DNA of 64,000 nt from Rhodomicrobium lacus (lineage in GTDB: Bacteria > Pseudomonadota > Alphaproteobacteria > Rhizobiales > Rhodomicrobiaceae): the NCBI RefSeq assembly GCF_003992725.1, contig NZ_RZNF01000007.1, positions 62,001 to 126,000 of the forward strand. Direction: 5' to 3'. The translations under genes and the position numbers were made by a program. The notes beneath the pieces are model-generated. The model did no database searches, had not been told where the DNA came from, and saw only the letters and a program-made list of their open reading frames with translations. This document shows, one piece after another, positions 50,837 to 60,118 of the stretch. Numbering within the stretch: position 1 is the first letter of the stretch; every line of letters begins with the position of its first letter.

Positions 50837-51853
50837 ATGAACTTGGCGGCTCAAGTTCAGGAGCGCAGCGATCCGTCGGCAGCGCTCGAACCTCTTCTGC
50901 GGCTTGTCCATGACGAGATGGCCGAGGTCAACAACATCATCCTGTCGCAAGCCCGTTCCGACGTTGCGCTGATCCCGGAACTCGCTCGCCATCTCATCAA
51001 TTCCGGCGGAAAACGGCTGCGCCCGATGCTCACCATCGGTGCCGCCAAGATGTGCGGCTACGAAGGCACCGGCCACATCATGCTCGCGGCTTCGGTCGAG
51101 TTCATGCACACCGCGACGCTTCTGCATGACGACGTCGTGGACGAGAGCGACATGAGGCGCGGCAAGAAGAGCGCGCGCATGCTTTGGGGCAACCAGGCCA
51201 GCGTGCTCGTGGGCGACTTCCTGCTGGGTCAGGCGTTCCGCATGATGGTGGATGTCGGTTCGCTCGGCGCGCTGAAGGTGCTGTCGGAAGCCTCTTCCGT
51301 GATCGCCGAGGGCGAAGTCTGGCAGCTTGCGGCGTCGAAGAACCTGGCCACGACCGAGGAAGAATATCTCAACGTCATCATCTCAAAGACCGCCGCGCTG
51401 TTCGCCGCGGCGGCTGAGATCGGCGCGATCCTGACGGATCGAGGCGCCGAGGAGCAGGCAGCGCTTCGGCTCTACGGGACCAACATCGGCCTTGCATTCC
51501 AGCTTATCGACGACGCGCTCGATTATTCGGGCGAAGCGGCAAGCCTCGGCAAATGCGTCGGCGACGACTTCCGCGAGGGCAAGATCACGTTGCCCGTGGT
51601 GCTCTCCTACCGGCGCGGAACGCCCGAGGAACGCGCTTTCTGGCGGCGCACGCTTCAGGAAGGCGCCATCGAGGACGGAGATCTCGAACACGCGATCCAG
51701 ATCATGCGACGTCATAACGCCATCGAGGAAACGATCCAGCGCGCGGTCTACTACGGCAAGGAAGCCCGCGAGGCGCTCTCGATCTTCCCCGCCGGCGAGG
51801 CGCGCAAGGCTCTGATCGACGCGGTGGATTTCAGCATCGCGCGCATGCATTGA
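50837..51853 (+). CDS. ispB: Octaprenyl/polyprenyl diphosphate synthase
   Basis: The 338-residue trans-prenyltransferase starts at ATG 50837, with GGAGGAAATC upstream. The first Asp-rich motif is LLHDDVVDESDMRRG, the second is FQLIDDALDYSG, and GGKRLRPM is the substrate-binding stretch. It elongates farnesyl diphosphate with isopentenyl units to the side chain of ubiquinone; chain length cannot be read from the sequence by eye. It is divergent from the DUF2007 and TrmN6-like genes, the classic alphaproteobacterial arrangement. Confidence 0.93.
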   Translation: MNLAAQVQERSDPSAALEPLLRLVHDEMAEVNNIILSQARSDVALIPELARHLINSGGKRLRPMLTIGAAKMCGYEGTGHIMLAASVEFMHTATLLHDDVVDESDMRRGKKSARMLWGNQASVLVGDFLLGQAFRMMVDVGSLGALKVLSEASSVIAEGEVWQLAASKNLATTEEEYLNVIISKTAALFAAAAEIGAILTDRGAEEQAALRLYGTNIGLAFQLIDDALDYSGEAASLGKCVGDDFREGKITLPVVLSYRRGTPEERAFWRRTLQEGAIEDGDLEHAIQIMRRHNAIEETIQRAVYYGKEAREALSIFPAGEARKALIDAVDFSIARMH

Positions 51854-51991
51854 TAGAGGGCGGAGCGGCGCACGCCGCCCTGCCATCCGTCGACATGCGT
51901 AGAGCATTGACACTGGAAAACGCATAAGTAACGCGATCTGCGATCACAATGCCGCTTCCGGCGCGCGCAATTCCGTGATTTGTACTTTCAT

Positions 51992-52489
51992 ATGACCAAT
52001 GTTATGCCCCCTGTCGCCATCATCATGGGCAGCCAGTCCGACTGGCCCGTTATGCGCGCCGCCGCGGCCGTGCTCGACGAACTCGGCGTCTCATACGAGG
52101 CCCGCGTTATTTCCGCTCACCGAACGCCGGACCGGCTCTATTCCTTTGCCAAATCGGCGCGAACCGAGGGCTTCAAGGTGATCGTGGCGGGCGCTGGCGG
52201 AGCCGCGCATCTTCCCGGAATGACAGCGGCGCTCACCACATTGCCCGTTCTCGGCGTTCCCATCGCGACAACCGTGCTGAAGGGCCAGGATTCGCTTTTG
52301 TCCATCGTGCAGATGCCGGCGGGCGTTCCGGTCGGCACGCTTGCGATTGGCGAGCCGGGCGCAACCAACGCCGGTCTGCTCGCCGCATCGATCCTCGCGC
52401 TGGGCGACGCGGCGCTTGCGGCACGCGTGGACGCATGGCGCGCAAATCGCTCGGCAAAAGTAGCGGAAAAGCCGAATGACGTTCCGTGA
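51992..52489 (+). CDS. purE: N5-carboxyaminoimidazole ribonucleotide mutase (PurE)
   Basis: The 165-residue enzyme rearranges N5-CAIR to CAIR in purine synthesis. Active-site motifs: [31 protein letters not shown] (catalytic His), [40 protein letters not shown] and [13 protein letters not shown]. It overlaps purK by 14 bases, showing an operon. ATG 51992 is used, since an in-frame TTG at 51980 has no better ribosome site. Confidence 0.94.
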   Translation: MTNVMPPVAIIMGSQSDWPVMRAAAAVLDELGVSYEARVISAHRTPDRLYSFAKSARTEGFKVIVAGAGGAAHLPGMTAALTTLPVLGVPIATTVLKGQDSLLSIVQMPAGVPVGTLAIGEPGATNAGLLAASILALGDAALAARVDAWRANRSAKVAEKPNDVP

Positions 52490-53606
52490 GCCTTTGCCGC
52501 CCGGCTCGACCATCGGCATTTTCGGTGGCGGCCAGCTCGGGCGTTTTCTCGCCGTAGCCGCCGCAAAACTTGGCTTCAAGACGGCCGTCTATTCCTCGAA
52601 GGAGGACAGCCCGGCCTTCCAGGTCGCGTCGTTGCATTGGTGCGCGCCCTATACGGACGAGGCGGCGCTTGCTGACTTCGCGCAGAATTGCGACGTCGTC
52701 ACCTTCGAATTCGAGAACGTGCCCGCTGCGGCACTGGAGGTTGCCGCGCTGCGCACGCCCGTATGGCCGCCCGCTCGCGCCGCCGCCGTGACGCAGGACC
52801 GTATCGCCGAGAAGCGCTTCCTGACGGCGCTGGGCCTTGGCACCGCCCCCTATGCGGTCGTGGAGACGGAAGCGGACCTCGCCGACGCCGCTGCGTTCCT
52901 CGCGCAGCACGGGCGAGGCATCCTCAAGATCGCCCGCGAGGGCTACGACGGCAAAGGGCAGGCACGGGTGTCGAGCGAGGCGGAGCTTCGCGACGCATTC
53001 AAGGATTTTTCGGCAGCCTGCGTGCTCGAAGGCATGGTCGACTTCGCGCTTGAAATTTCTGTCATCGCCGTGCGCGGAACCGACGGCGCGGTGTCGGCCT
53101 ATGACTGCCCGGAGAACCGCCACCGGAACGGCATTCTGCATCAGAGCATCGTCCCCGCCGCATGTTCGGCCGCGCAGCAGGCCGCCGCGCAGGAGATCAC
53201 CGCCCGCATCGCCGCCGCGCTCGACTATCGCGGAACGCTTGGCGTTGAATTCTTTGTCATGCCCGATGGCGAGCACGTTCTCGTGAACGAAATCGCGCCG
53301 CGCGTGCACAATTCCGGTCACTGGACGATGGAAGCCTGCATTATCAGCCAGTTCGAAAATCACATCCGTGCCGTCGCGGGGTGGCCAATCGGCAGCGTGG
53401 AGCGGCACTCCGACGCGGTCATGACGAATCTCCTTGGCGCCGATGTGCTGGAGTGGCAGGACATCCTGAGCCGCGATGCCGGGGCGTCCCTGCATCTCTA
53501 CGGCAAGTCGGAGATCAAGAACGGTCGCAAGCTCGGGCATGTGACCCAAATATCACCGGTGGAAAACTACCGTGGCGCGCCGCGTGCTACATCAAGCTTG
53601 AAATAG
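52476..53606 (+). CDS. purK: 5-(carboxyamino)imidazole ribonucleotide synthase (PurK)
   Basis: The 376-residue ATP-grasp enzyme converts AIR, ATP and bicarbonate to N5-CAIR, the substrate of PurE. It shows [50 protein letters not shown] (ATP-grasp loop), [15 protein letters not shown] and [15 protein letters not shown]. It overlaps purE by 14 bases and is followed by a terminator. Full length. Confidence 0.95.
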   Translation: MTFREPLPPGSTIGIFGGGQLGRFLAVAAAKLGFKTAVYSSKEDSPAFQVASLHWCAPYTDEAALADFAQNCDVVTFEFENVPAAALEVAALRTPVWPPARAAAVTQDRIAEKRFLTALGLGTAPYAVVETEADLADAAAFLAQHGRGILKIAREGYDGKGQARVSSEAELRDAFKDFSAACVLEGMVDFALEISVIAVRGTDGAVSAYDCPENRHRNGILHQSIVPAACSAAQQAAAQEITARIAAALDYRGTLGVEFFVMPDGEHVLVNEIAPRVHNSGHWTMEACIISQFENHIRAVAGWPIGSVERHSDAVMTNLLGADVLEWQDILSRDAGASLHLYGKSEIKNGRKLGHVTQISPVENYRGAPRATSSLK

Positions 53607-53642
53607 ACAGACAGGGTAAAGCCTGATAGAGTGCGCGCAATG

Positions 53643-53666
53643 GCCTGCACTCGTGCGGGCTTTTTT
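53643..53666 (+). terminator. Rho-independent terminator of purEK
   Basis: GCCTGC...GCGGGC stem (one G-U pair) followed by six T. It lies just before rpsU. Confidence 0.8.
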
Positions 53667-53698
53667 ATTCCAGCCCAATTCGAACCAAGGGAGTCAGC

Positions 53699-53929
53699 GT
53701 GCAGGTACACGTTCGCGATAACAATGTCGATCAGGCGCTGAAGGCGCTCAAGAAGAAGATGCAGCGCGAAGGTATCTTTCGCGAGATGAAGCTGCGTAAC
53801 TACTATGAAAAGCCCTCCGAAAAGAGAGCCCGCGAAAAGGCCGAGGCCGTGCGCCGCGCCCGCAAGCTCGCTCGGAAGAAGGCTCAGAGAGAAGGCATCG
53901 TTGCTCCCGGCCGCGCCGCAGCACGATAA
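53699..53929 (+). CDS. rpsU: 30S ribosomal protein S21
   Basis: The 76-residue ribosomal protein reads [20 protein letters not shown], then [20 protein letters not shown], and is very basic. It begins with GTG 53699, preceded by AAGGGAG, as is usual for this gene in the group. S21 sits near the anti-Shine-Dalgarno end of 16S rRNA and helps initiation. Monocistronic, with the purEK terminator upstream. Confidence 0.95.
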   Translation: MQVHVRDNNVDQALKALKKKMQREGIFREMKLRNYYEKPSEKRAREKAEAVRRARKLARKKAQREGIVAPGRAAAR

Positions 53930-54049
53930 GTCTTCGTTTCAAATTATACACAGCCGGCGAGAGGTTTCGCGCCGCCATCCGATTGTGGCCCCATTCGGGG
54001 CTCACTGTGGCGTCACTTGAGAGCCTTTCGCGAGGGTGGAGCCTGTATT

Positions 54050-54898
54050 GTGAAGACGGGGACGATAAAAAGAGCGTTGACGGCGGGTGTCGTATGTCTT
54101 GCGGGGTTCTCGCTGGCGGCATGCGAAACCCCAGGGGTAAGCGATCAGCGTGCCGCCGACCGTCTGAACAATCCGCAGGTCGACCCGAGGAACAATATCG
54201 CGTCCATCTCACAGGTTCTCGCGAAGAACCCGCGAGATGCGAGCGCGCTTAACCTGCGCGGCACAGCCTATGGCCAGGCGGGTGATGGCGAGCGTGCCAT
54301 CGCCGATTTCACGGCCGCAATCCAGATCAATCCGCAATTCTATCAAGCCTATAACAACCGCGCGCTGATCTATCTGAAGATGGGCCGGTATGACGCTGCG
54401 CTCGCCGACTACAATCAGGCGCTTGCGATCAAGCCGGACTACGCCGGAGCCTATGTCGGCCGTGGCAATGTCTACAAGGACCAGCGCAATTATCCGTTGG
54501 CCGTGGCAGACTTCACCAAGGCCATAGAACTCAAGCCCGACGATCCCGCGCCGTATTACAGCCGCGGCCTGATCCATCAGGCCATGAACGATCACCGCAA
54601 CGCGCTGGACGATCTGAACGTCGCCGTGAATTACCGGCCCGACGCGCCCGACCCGCACTTCGCGCGCGGCCAGAGCTTCATGGTCATGCAGGATTACAAG
54701 AAGGCGTTCGAGGACTTCCAGGTCGCCGGGACCAACAAGGTCAACAATTACGAGGCGTGGGCGGCGGCTGGTCAGGCTGCGGAAGCCATGGGCGACCGCA
54801 AGGAAGCCGCAGTCGCCTACAAGCGCGCGCTTCAAATCAATCGGGAAAGCCGCGTCGCTTATGAGGGCCTGCGCCGCGTCGGCGGCGAAGACGCGTAA
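54050..54898 (+). CDS. TPR-repeat lipoprotein (NlpI-like)
   Basis: The 282-residue product is started at GTG 54050, with GGAG nine bases upstream. A lipoprotein signal has lipobox LAAC. About six tetratricopeptide repeats follow, e.g. ASALNLRGTAYGQAGDGERA, FYQAYNNRALIYLKMGRYDA, AGAYVGRGNVYKDQRNYPLA and PAPYYSRGLIHQAMNDHRNA. The layout is that of NlpI and related envelope scaffold proteins in alphaproteobacteria, which bind peptidoglycan enzymes or proteases. The partner is unknown. Confidence 0.88.
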   Translation: MKTGTIKRALTAGVVCLAGFSLAACETPGVSDQRAADRLNNPQVDPRNNIASISQVLAKNPRDASALNLRGTAYGQAGDGERAIADFTAAIQINPQFYQAYNNRALIYLKMGRYDAALADYNQALAIKPDYAGAYVGRGNVYKDQRNYPLAVADFTKAIELKPDDPAPYYSRGLIHQAMNDHRNALDDLNVAVNYRPDAPDPHFARGQSFMVMQDYKKAFEDFQVAGTNKVNNYEAWAAAGQAAEAMGDRKEAAVAYKRALQINRESRVAYEGLRRVGGEDA

Positions 54899-55329
54899 AT
54901 GCATCCGGTCAGAGCCGCATCTGGCGGGGCGACCCGCGATGAGCGCGCTCGAAAAGTTTGGTGTATTTTCTCTTCATCGGACGCAGCGCTTCCCGGCACC
55001 CTTGCGGGTGCCGTCGGCTGAGCGCAATCAATTCCGGACACGCACGCCGGGCTCTGCGGAGCTACGCGCTGGCGTACACAGGCCGATGACGCCCTATGAC
55101 GCGAGCGTCGCAGATCGATTGAAAGCAATCAGCTTGAGACCGCGTCCCGAGCGGGAGGCATGTTCATCAGGTCTACATTGCGAGGCTGCGATGCGCTCTT
55201 TGGGCATTCGCGCTCGTTCTCCGCGAGCTTGTCAGCAGGAAAGAAGACCGGGACGCCACCCCACTTTCGCAGCCGATTCCGAAGGGACGCTCGGCTTTGT
55301 GTCTTTCTCGGACCGCCAGCAACCGGCAG
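54899..55329. other. Intergenic, only a hairpin seen
   Basis: This 431-base gap between convergent genes contains a perfect 7-base hairpin with a TTGC loop (54995-55012) without a T-run. The short frames present have no coding character. I see no gene or RNA that I can name. Confidence 0.5.
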
Positions 55330-55536
55330 TCAGGCGATGATATCGGGCAGAAGCTGATCCTCAAAACGCGCGATCTTGTCCTTGAGAAAGAGCTTGCGCT
55401 TCTTGAGACGCGTAAGACGCAGCTGGTCGCGATCCGGAGCGCTCTCAAGCGCCGTGATCGCATCGTCCAGATCGCGATGTTCCTGTCTGAGCTGTGCGAG
55501 TTTCTGGCGCACACCTCCATCTTCCGAAGTGTTCAT
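55330..55536 (-). CDS. YdcH-family (DUF465) small helical protein
   Basis: The 68-residue protein starts at ATG 55536, with GGGGG upstream. RQKLAQLRQEHRDLDDAITA is followed by LTRLKKRKLFLKDKIARFED, the two-helix coiled pattern of DUF465 (YdcH). The LKKRKLxLKDxI stretch is diagnostic. Function is unknown. It is divergent from a second DUF465 gene 314 bases away. Confidence 0.88.
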   Translation of the reverse strand: MNTSEDGGVRQKLAQLRQEHRDLDDAITALESAPDRDQLRLTRLKKRKLFLKDKIARFEDQLLPDIIA

Positions 55537-55850
55537 CAAACCCCCGGGGATGACGCCAAAAATACTCGGCCCCGAAAAATCGCTTACGAATTTCATCATA
55601 GCACGAATCCCGAATTTCCGAAAAAGCGCAATCTCCTCGATCCGTAACGTGTAGCACGGATTGGAAAGATTCTCATGGGATTTTGAAGACGGTCGAAGGA
55701 ATTTGTTAAGATATGGCGCAAATTTGCAAGGGATTTCAGGTTGCCGGTTATGCGTCATGCAACCGCGTCACGGTTTGGCGCCAATTATGTCATTTTTTCG
55801 CCGTAAATTGGGTTTGCCATAGGAGGGTTAAACAAAAGTGGAGGCCGGAA
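55537..55850. other. Divergent promoter region of the two DUF465 genes
   Basis: The 314-base region between divergent starts is AT-richer than its surroundings and probably holds the promoters of both genes. No clear -35/-10 pairs or operator dyad were found. Confidence 0.5.
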
Positions 55851-56039
55851 ATGAGCCTTATTGCGCATATCGAGGAACTCAAAGAGAAGCACCAGACCAT
55901 TCAGCGGCAGATCGAGCTTGAAATGGCTCGGCCTCTCGTGGACGGGTTGAAGGTTTCCGAACTAAAGCGCCGTAAGCTCCTTCTCAAGGAGAAGATAGAA
56001 AAGTTCAAATCCGGAGAGGACGTCGCTCTCAGGGCGTAA
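55851..56039 (+). CDS. YdcH-family (DUF465) small helical protein, second copy
   Basis: The 62-residue protein starts at ATG 55851 ([20 protein letters not shown]) after GAGGCCGG. It ends with [20 protein letters not shown], the same motif as the divergent copy. The N-terminal half differs, so the pair is ancient and not a fresh duplication. Function is unknown. A hairpin follows at 56059-56082. Confidence 0.88.
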   Translation: MSLIAHIEELKEKHQTIQRQIELEMARPLVDGLKVSELKRRKLLLKEKIEKFKSGEDVALRA

Positions 56040-56058
56040 CACCTCCGATACGGGCCAA

Positions 56059-56082
56059 AGCGGCAGGGCATGACCTGCCGCT
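56059..56082 (+). terminator. Hairpin after the plus-strand DUF465 gene
   Basis: AGCGGCAGG/CCTGCCGCT is a perfect 9-base stem with a six-base loop. No T-run follows, so it may be a weak or factor-dependent terminator. Confidence 0.5.
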
Positions 56083-56230
56083 CAGGCCACAACCCCATCA
56101 CCCTCCCCTACCGCGTTCCCTCCTGTCGCTCCGCGCGCCCTGCACAACACGCCCTCTTTGGCCGCCGCGCGTCGCCGCAATCCCCACAAAAGTCTTGCGC
56201 TCTCCGACAGTCGGCTTCATTCCTTTCCGC

Positions 56231-57652
56231 ATGAGCGACAAGAAGCCATCCAAATCACAGGTCAAGGCGCGGCTGCCGAAAGGCATGCGCGATGTCGAAG
56301 CGCAGGAACTCCGCGCGCTGAAGCACATGCTCGACACCATCAGCGCGGTGTACGAGCGCTACGGGTTCGAGCCGCTCGATACCCCTGCGTTTGAATATAC
56401 CGACGCGCTCGGCAAATTCCTGCCCGACACCGACCGCCCGAACGAGGGCGTGTTCTCGTTTCAGGACGAGGACGAGCAGTGGGTGTCCATGCGCTACGAT
56501 CTCACGGCGCCGCTCGCGCGTTATGTCGCGCAGAACTTCGACGCCACGCCGAAGCCGTTCCGCCGCTACCAGACGGGCTACGTTTACCGCAACGAGAAGC
56601 CCGGCCCCGGCCGCTTCCGTCAATTCATGCAGTTCGACGCGGACACGGTCGGCACCGCGAACCCCGCCGCCGACGCCGAGATGTGCATGCTCGCGGCGGA
56701 TACGCTCGACGCGCTCGGCCTCGGAGGTTCATATATAGTTAAAGTGTCGAGCCGCACGCTTCTCGACACCGTTCTCGACGCCGCAGGCATCGACGACCAG
56801 AAAAAGCGTCTCGTTGTGCTGCGCGCCGTCGACAAGTTCGATCGCCTCGGCATCCCGGGAGTGTCCGACCTGCTTGGAAAGGGCCGCAAGGACGAAAGCG
56901 GAGACTTCACGCCCGGCGCGGACCTCACGTCGGCGCAGGCGAACGCCGTGCTCGCGCTCCTCAGTGGCGACGCGCCCGCCGACGCGGCCATCGCAGCCAT
57001 AATGGAACTCGTGCGCGGCGCCGGCTTCGGCGACGACCGCATCCGCTTCGATCCCACAGTCGTGCGCGGCCTCGAATATTACACGGGCCCCGTCTTCGAG
57101 GCGGAGCTGACCTTCCCCGCCACGGACGAAAACGGCCAGACCGTGCGCTTCGGCTCGGTCGGCGGCGGCGGTCGTTATGACGGCCTCGTCTCGCGCTTCC
57201 GCTCGCAGCCCGTTCCCGCCACCGGCTTTTCCATCGGCGTGTCGCGGCTTTACGCGGCGCTCTCGCATCTCGGCAAAATCGGCGCGGCGAAGGCGGCGGG
57301 TCCGGTTGTCGTGCTTGTCATGGACAAGGCGCGCGTCGGCGAGTATCAGCGCATGGCGCGCCAGCTTCGCGACGCGGGCATCCGCGCCGAGATGTATGTC
57401 GGCGATGCGGGCATGAAGGCGCAGATGAAATACGCCGACAAACGCGGCGGCCCGTGCGTCATCATTCAGGGCGAGGACGAACGCGCCAAGGGCGAAGTCA
57501 CGATCAAGGATCTGCTGGAAGGCTCGCGGCTTTCCGGCGAAATTGCCGATCATGCCGAGTGGAAAGAGGCGCGCCCCGCGCAGTTTTCCGTGAGCGAGGG
57601 CGATCTCGTCGCCGCTGTGAAGAAACTCATCGAAGAGCAGGCCAAGGCGTGA
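56231..57652 (+). CDS. hisS: Histidyl-tRNA synthetase
   Basis: The 473-residue class II synthetase starts at ATG 56231 ([20 protein letters not shown]). Motif 2 lies in [20 protein letters not shown], the histidine-binding motifs are [20 protein letters not shown] and [16 protein letters not shown], and a C-terminal anticodon domain is at about 370-470 ([19 protein letters not shown]). The operon with hisZ and hisG is common in alphaproteobacteria and links tRNA charging with histidine synthesis. hisZ begins within the stop (GTGA overlap). Confidence 0.95.
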   Translation: MSDKKPSKSQVKARLPKGMRDVEAQELRALKHMLDTISAVYERYGFEPLDTPAFEYTDALGKFLPDTDRPNEGVFSFQDEDEQWVSMRYDLTAPLARYVAQNFDATPKPFRRYQTGYVYRNEKPGPGRFRQFMQFDADTVGTANPAADAEMCMLAADTLDALGLGGSYIVKVSSRTLLDTVLDAAGIDDQKKRLVVLRAVDKFDRLGIPGVSDLLGKGRKDESGDFTPGADLTSAQANAVLALLSGDAPADAAIAAIMELVRGAGFGDDRIRFDPTVVRGLEYYTGPVFEAELTFPATDENGQTVRFGSVGGGGRYDGLVSRFRSQPVPATGFSIGVSRLYAALSHLGKIGAAKAAGPVVVLVMDKARVGEYQRMARQLRDAGIRAEMYVGDAGMKAQMKYADKRGGPCVIIQGEDERAKGEVTIKDLLEGSRLSGEIADHAEWKEARPAQFSVSEGDLVAAVKKLIEEQAKA

Positions 57653-58773
57653 CGGCGGAAGGCGCAAAGGAATTCGGGGCGCTCGAAGCGCAGGCCGCTA
57701 CCATCATGACGCTGTTCGCGGCGAAGGGCTATGAGCGCGTGGCTCCAGCCTTCATCCAGCCAGCCAGCCTGTTTCTCGACCGCATCGGCGAGAAACTTCG
57801 CGCGCGAACCTATATCTTCAGCGACCCTAGCGGCGAGGAACTTTGTCTCCGTCCGGACCTCACGCTCCCCGTGGCGCGCGTGTTTCTGGAACGCGGCGCG
57901 GGCGATGGCGTTTCGAAATTCAGCTATAACGGCCCCGCTTTCCGCATTCAGACGAAGCCCGAGCGGCTGCGCACGCGCGAATTCCGCCAGGCGGGGATCG
58001 AATATTACGGCGCGCGCGGCATTGAAGCCGACCTCGAAGTCATGGCGCTTACGCTCGACGCCGTGCGCTCCTGCGGCGTGCTCGATTTCACGATCCGCGT
58101 CGGCCATATCAGCCTCGTCCGCGCGCTGCTGAACGCGCTCGACATGCCGCAGCGCTGGCGCGACCGCTTGGCCCGCGCCTTCCGGCGGCAAGCCTTCGCG
58201 CAGGAGCTGGATGTCCTTTCACGTTCGCAGGCCGACCGCGCGCCCGCCTTGCCGGAAACGGCGCTCACCGACGACGGCTTCCTCGCCCATCTCGATACGG
58301 AAGGCGTGCCGTTCATCGGTCTGCGCCGCCCGGCCGAAATCGTGAAGCGCTTGCAGCATAAGGCGGCAGATGCGCAGGAATTGCCGCTTTCAGCCGAAAC
58401 CGTGCGGCTCGCGCGCGACTATCTCGCTACGCGCGGCGACGTGGACGCCGCGCTCGACCGCATCGCGTCTCTCGCCGCTGAAGCGTCGCTCGACCTCGGC
58501 CCGGTGATGGACGACGCGCGGGCGCTGCTCGGCGGCATCAAGAAGCTCGCGGGCTGCGCCCCGGTGATCTTCGAGGCCGATTTCGGGCGGCATTTCGAGT
58601 ATTACACCGGCATGGTGTTCCGGATCGATGCGGCAGGCGTGGAACGGCAGATCGCGGGCGGCGGTCGTTATGACGGCCTCATCCGCGCACTCTCCGGCGG
58701 CGCGCGCGACGTGCCCGCCGTGGGCGCTGCAATCCATACCGAGCGGCTGCTCGTCGCGGCCTCGGGGAGATAG
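57649..58773 (+). CDS. hisZ: ATP phosphoribosyltransferase regulatory subunit (HisZ)
   Basis: The 374-residue protein is a HisRS catalytic-domain paralogue without the anticodon domain. It starts at GTG 57649 (overlapping the hisS stop) and reads [20 protein letters not shown], then [40 protein letters not shown] and [13 protein letters not shown]. HisZ forms a complex with the short HisG and confers histidine feedback control. hisG follows one base after its stop. Confidence 0.93.
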   Translation: MTAEGAKEFGALEAQAATIMTLFAAKGYERVAPAFIQPASLFLDRIGEKLRARTYIFSDPSGEELCLRPDLTLPVARVFLERGAGDGVSKFSYNGPAFRIQTKPERLRTREFRQAGIEYYGARGIEADLEVMALTLDAVRSCGVLDFTIRVGHISLVRALLNALDMPQRWRDRLARAFRRQAFAQELDVLSRSQADRAPALPETALTDDGFLAHLDTEGVPFIGLRRPAEIVKRLQHKAADAQELPLSAETVRLARDYLATRGDVDAALDRIASLAAEASLDLGPVMDDARALLGGIKKLAGCAPVIFEADFGRHFEYYTGMVFRIDAAGVERQIAGGGRYDGLIRALSGGARDVPAVGAAIHTERLLVAASGR

Positions 58774-58774
58774 C

Positions 58775-59485
58775 ATGGACAAGCTCATCGTCGGCGTGCC
58801 GTCCAAGGGGCGGCTGATGGAAGATACGCTCGACCTGTTTCGCAAGGGCGGGGTCGCCATCGAGAAGACGGGCGATGCGCGCGGCTACAAGGGCGCGATG
58901 ACGGGCGTGCCGGATGTCGCCGTGGAATTTCTTTCTGCGGGCGAGATCGCGCGGCACCTGCAAAGCGGGCGGGTGCATCTCGGCGTCACCGGCGAAGATC
59001 TTGTGCGCGAGCAGATCCCCGATGCCGACGAGCGCGTGGACCTGCTCGTGAAGTTCGGCTTCGGCCACGCCAATGTCGTCGTCGCCGTGCCCGATTGCTG
59101 GCGTGACGTGGAAACGATGGCAGACCTCGAAGAAGCAGGCGCGCTGTTTACCGCCGAGCATGGCAGGCGGCTTCGCATCGCCACCAAATATCCCATGCTG
59201 ACGCGCCGCTTCTTCACGGAAAAAGGCGTGGGCCACTATCGCACGGTGGAGAGCCTCGGCGCGACGGAAGGCGCACCCGCCGCCGGCATGGCGGAAGGCA
59301 TCGTCGACATCACGAGCACGGGCGCGACGCTTCGCGCGAACGGGCTGCGCATCCTTGCCGATGGACTGATCCTTCGATCCGAGGCCAATCTCGTCGCGGC
59401 GCGCGCAGCGCTCGCCGAGCCCCGACTGGCCGCGCTTTGCACCGACATCGCGGAGCGGCTCCGCATGGCGCGCGGCGCAGCCTGA
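58775..59485 (+). CDS. hisG: ATP phosphoribosyltransferase, short form (HisG)
   Basis: The 236-residue enzyme catalyses the first step of histidine synthesis, joining ATP and PRPP. It has the short-form length, lacking the C-terminal regulatory domain, and so needs HisZ. It shows [54 protein letters not shown] and [20 protein letters not shown] (PRPP loop). ATG 58775 lies one base after the hisZ stop. This is the last gene of the hisS-hisZ-hisG operon. Confidence 0.95.
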   Translation: MDKLIVGVPSKGRLMEDTLDLFRKGGVAIEKTGDARGYKGAMTGVPDVAVEFLSAGEIARHLQSGRVHLGVTGEDLVREQIPDADERVDLLVKFGFGHANVVVAVPDCWRDVETMADLEEAGALFTAEHGRRLRIATKYPMLTRRFFTEKGVGHYRTVESLGATEGAPAAGMAEGIVDITSTGATLRANGLRILADGLILRSEANLVAARAALAEPRLAALCTDIAERLRMARGAA

Positions 59486-59615
59486 CGCTTCGATTGCGAT
59501 CCTCGGTCAGTCCGGGTCAAATCGGGCTCGATTTGCGGCAGACAAGCTGATCGACATAAACCTGCACGTCGCGTCCGAAGCGACGGCAGGACGCTGCTGC
59601 GGCGGCGCGCCAAGG

Positions 59616-59987
59616 TCACGCAACCGTTGCAGCCGTTGCCCCCAGCATGTGCCTCCCTTGCGGCGTTTCCACTTCGAGAATCCAGATGTCGGGATCGCGG
59701 CTCGCCTGCCGCTCAAGATAGGCATCCGCTTCCGCCTCCGCCGCGTGAGGCGTGTAGACCGGCTGCCATGCGCGTCCATCTTCCATGAAAAGCGTCCCGG
59801 CCGGCGCCATTTCGGCGAACTGCGACGAGAGCGGAGCGAAAACCTGGGCCGTGCCATCGAGAGCGGCGACCTTGATGTAGATCGCTCCGGCATCCGCATC
59901 GCCGTGACGCACGAGCGCGGCAGGAATGAAAGCGGTGTCCAGCCGACGCAGGTAGGCGCTCACCCAAATGTGAGATTTAACGCGCAT
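59616..59987 (-). CDS. DUF1491 family protein
   Basis: The 123-residue protein begins VKSHIWVSAYLRRLDTAFIP, with GDADAGAIYIKVAALDGTAQ and DAYLERQASRDPDIWILEVE, the consensus of DUF1491, a small alphaproteobacterial family. No signal peptide is visible. Function is unknown. It is convergent with hisG and lies downstream of the dnaE2 gene on the same strand, with a gap of 131 bases. Confidence 0.87.
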   Translation of the reverse strand: MRVKSHIWVSAYLRRLDTAFIPAALVRHGDADAGAIYIKVAALDGTAQVFAPLSSQFAEMAPAGTLFMEDGRAWQPVYTPHAAEAEADAYLERQASRDPDIWILEVETPQGRHMLGATAATVA

Positions 59988-60118
59988 GTTTCCCCTCTTT
60001 TACTGAGCAAAGGCGAAACGCTCCGCCAGCGTGGGGCCGTTGCCTTGGTCATTTTGCGACCGTGCCTCTCCTGCGGCAATGGCTTATCCAGGGCTACAGG
60101 AAAGGATGTAAGTCAGCA

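Noticed and set aside
53670-53698. TTCGAA match resembling a tRNA T-arm near rpsU
   Set aside because: No acceptor stem, anticodon arm or D arm can be built around it on either strand.
54995-55012. Perfect 7-base hairpin GGCACCC-TTGC-GGGTGCC
   Set aside because: There is no T-run and it is far from the preceding gene, so I do not call a terminator or an RNA.
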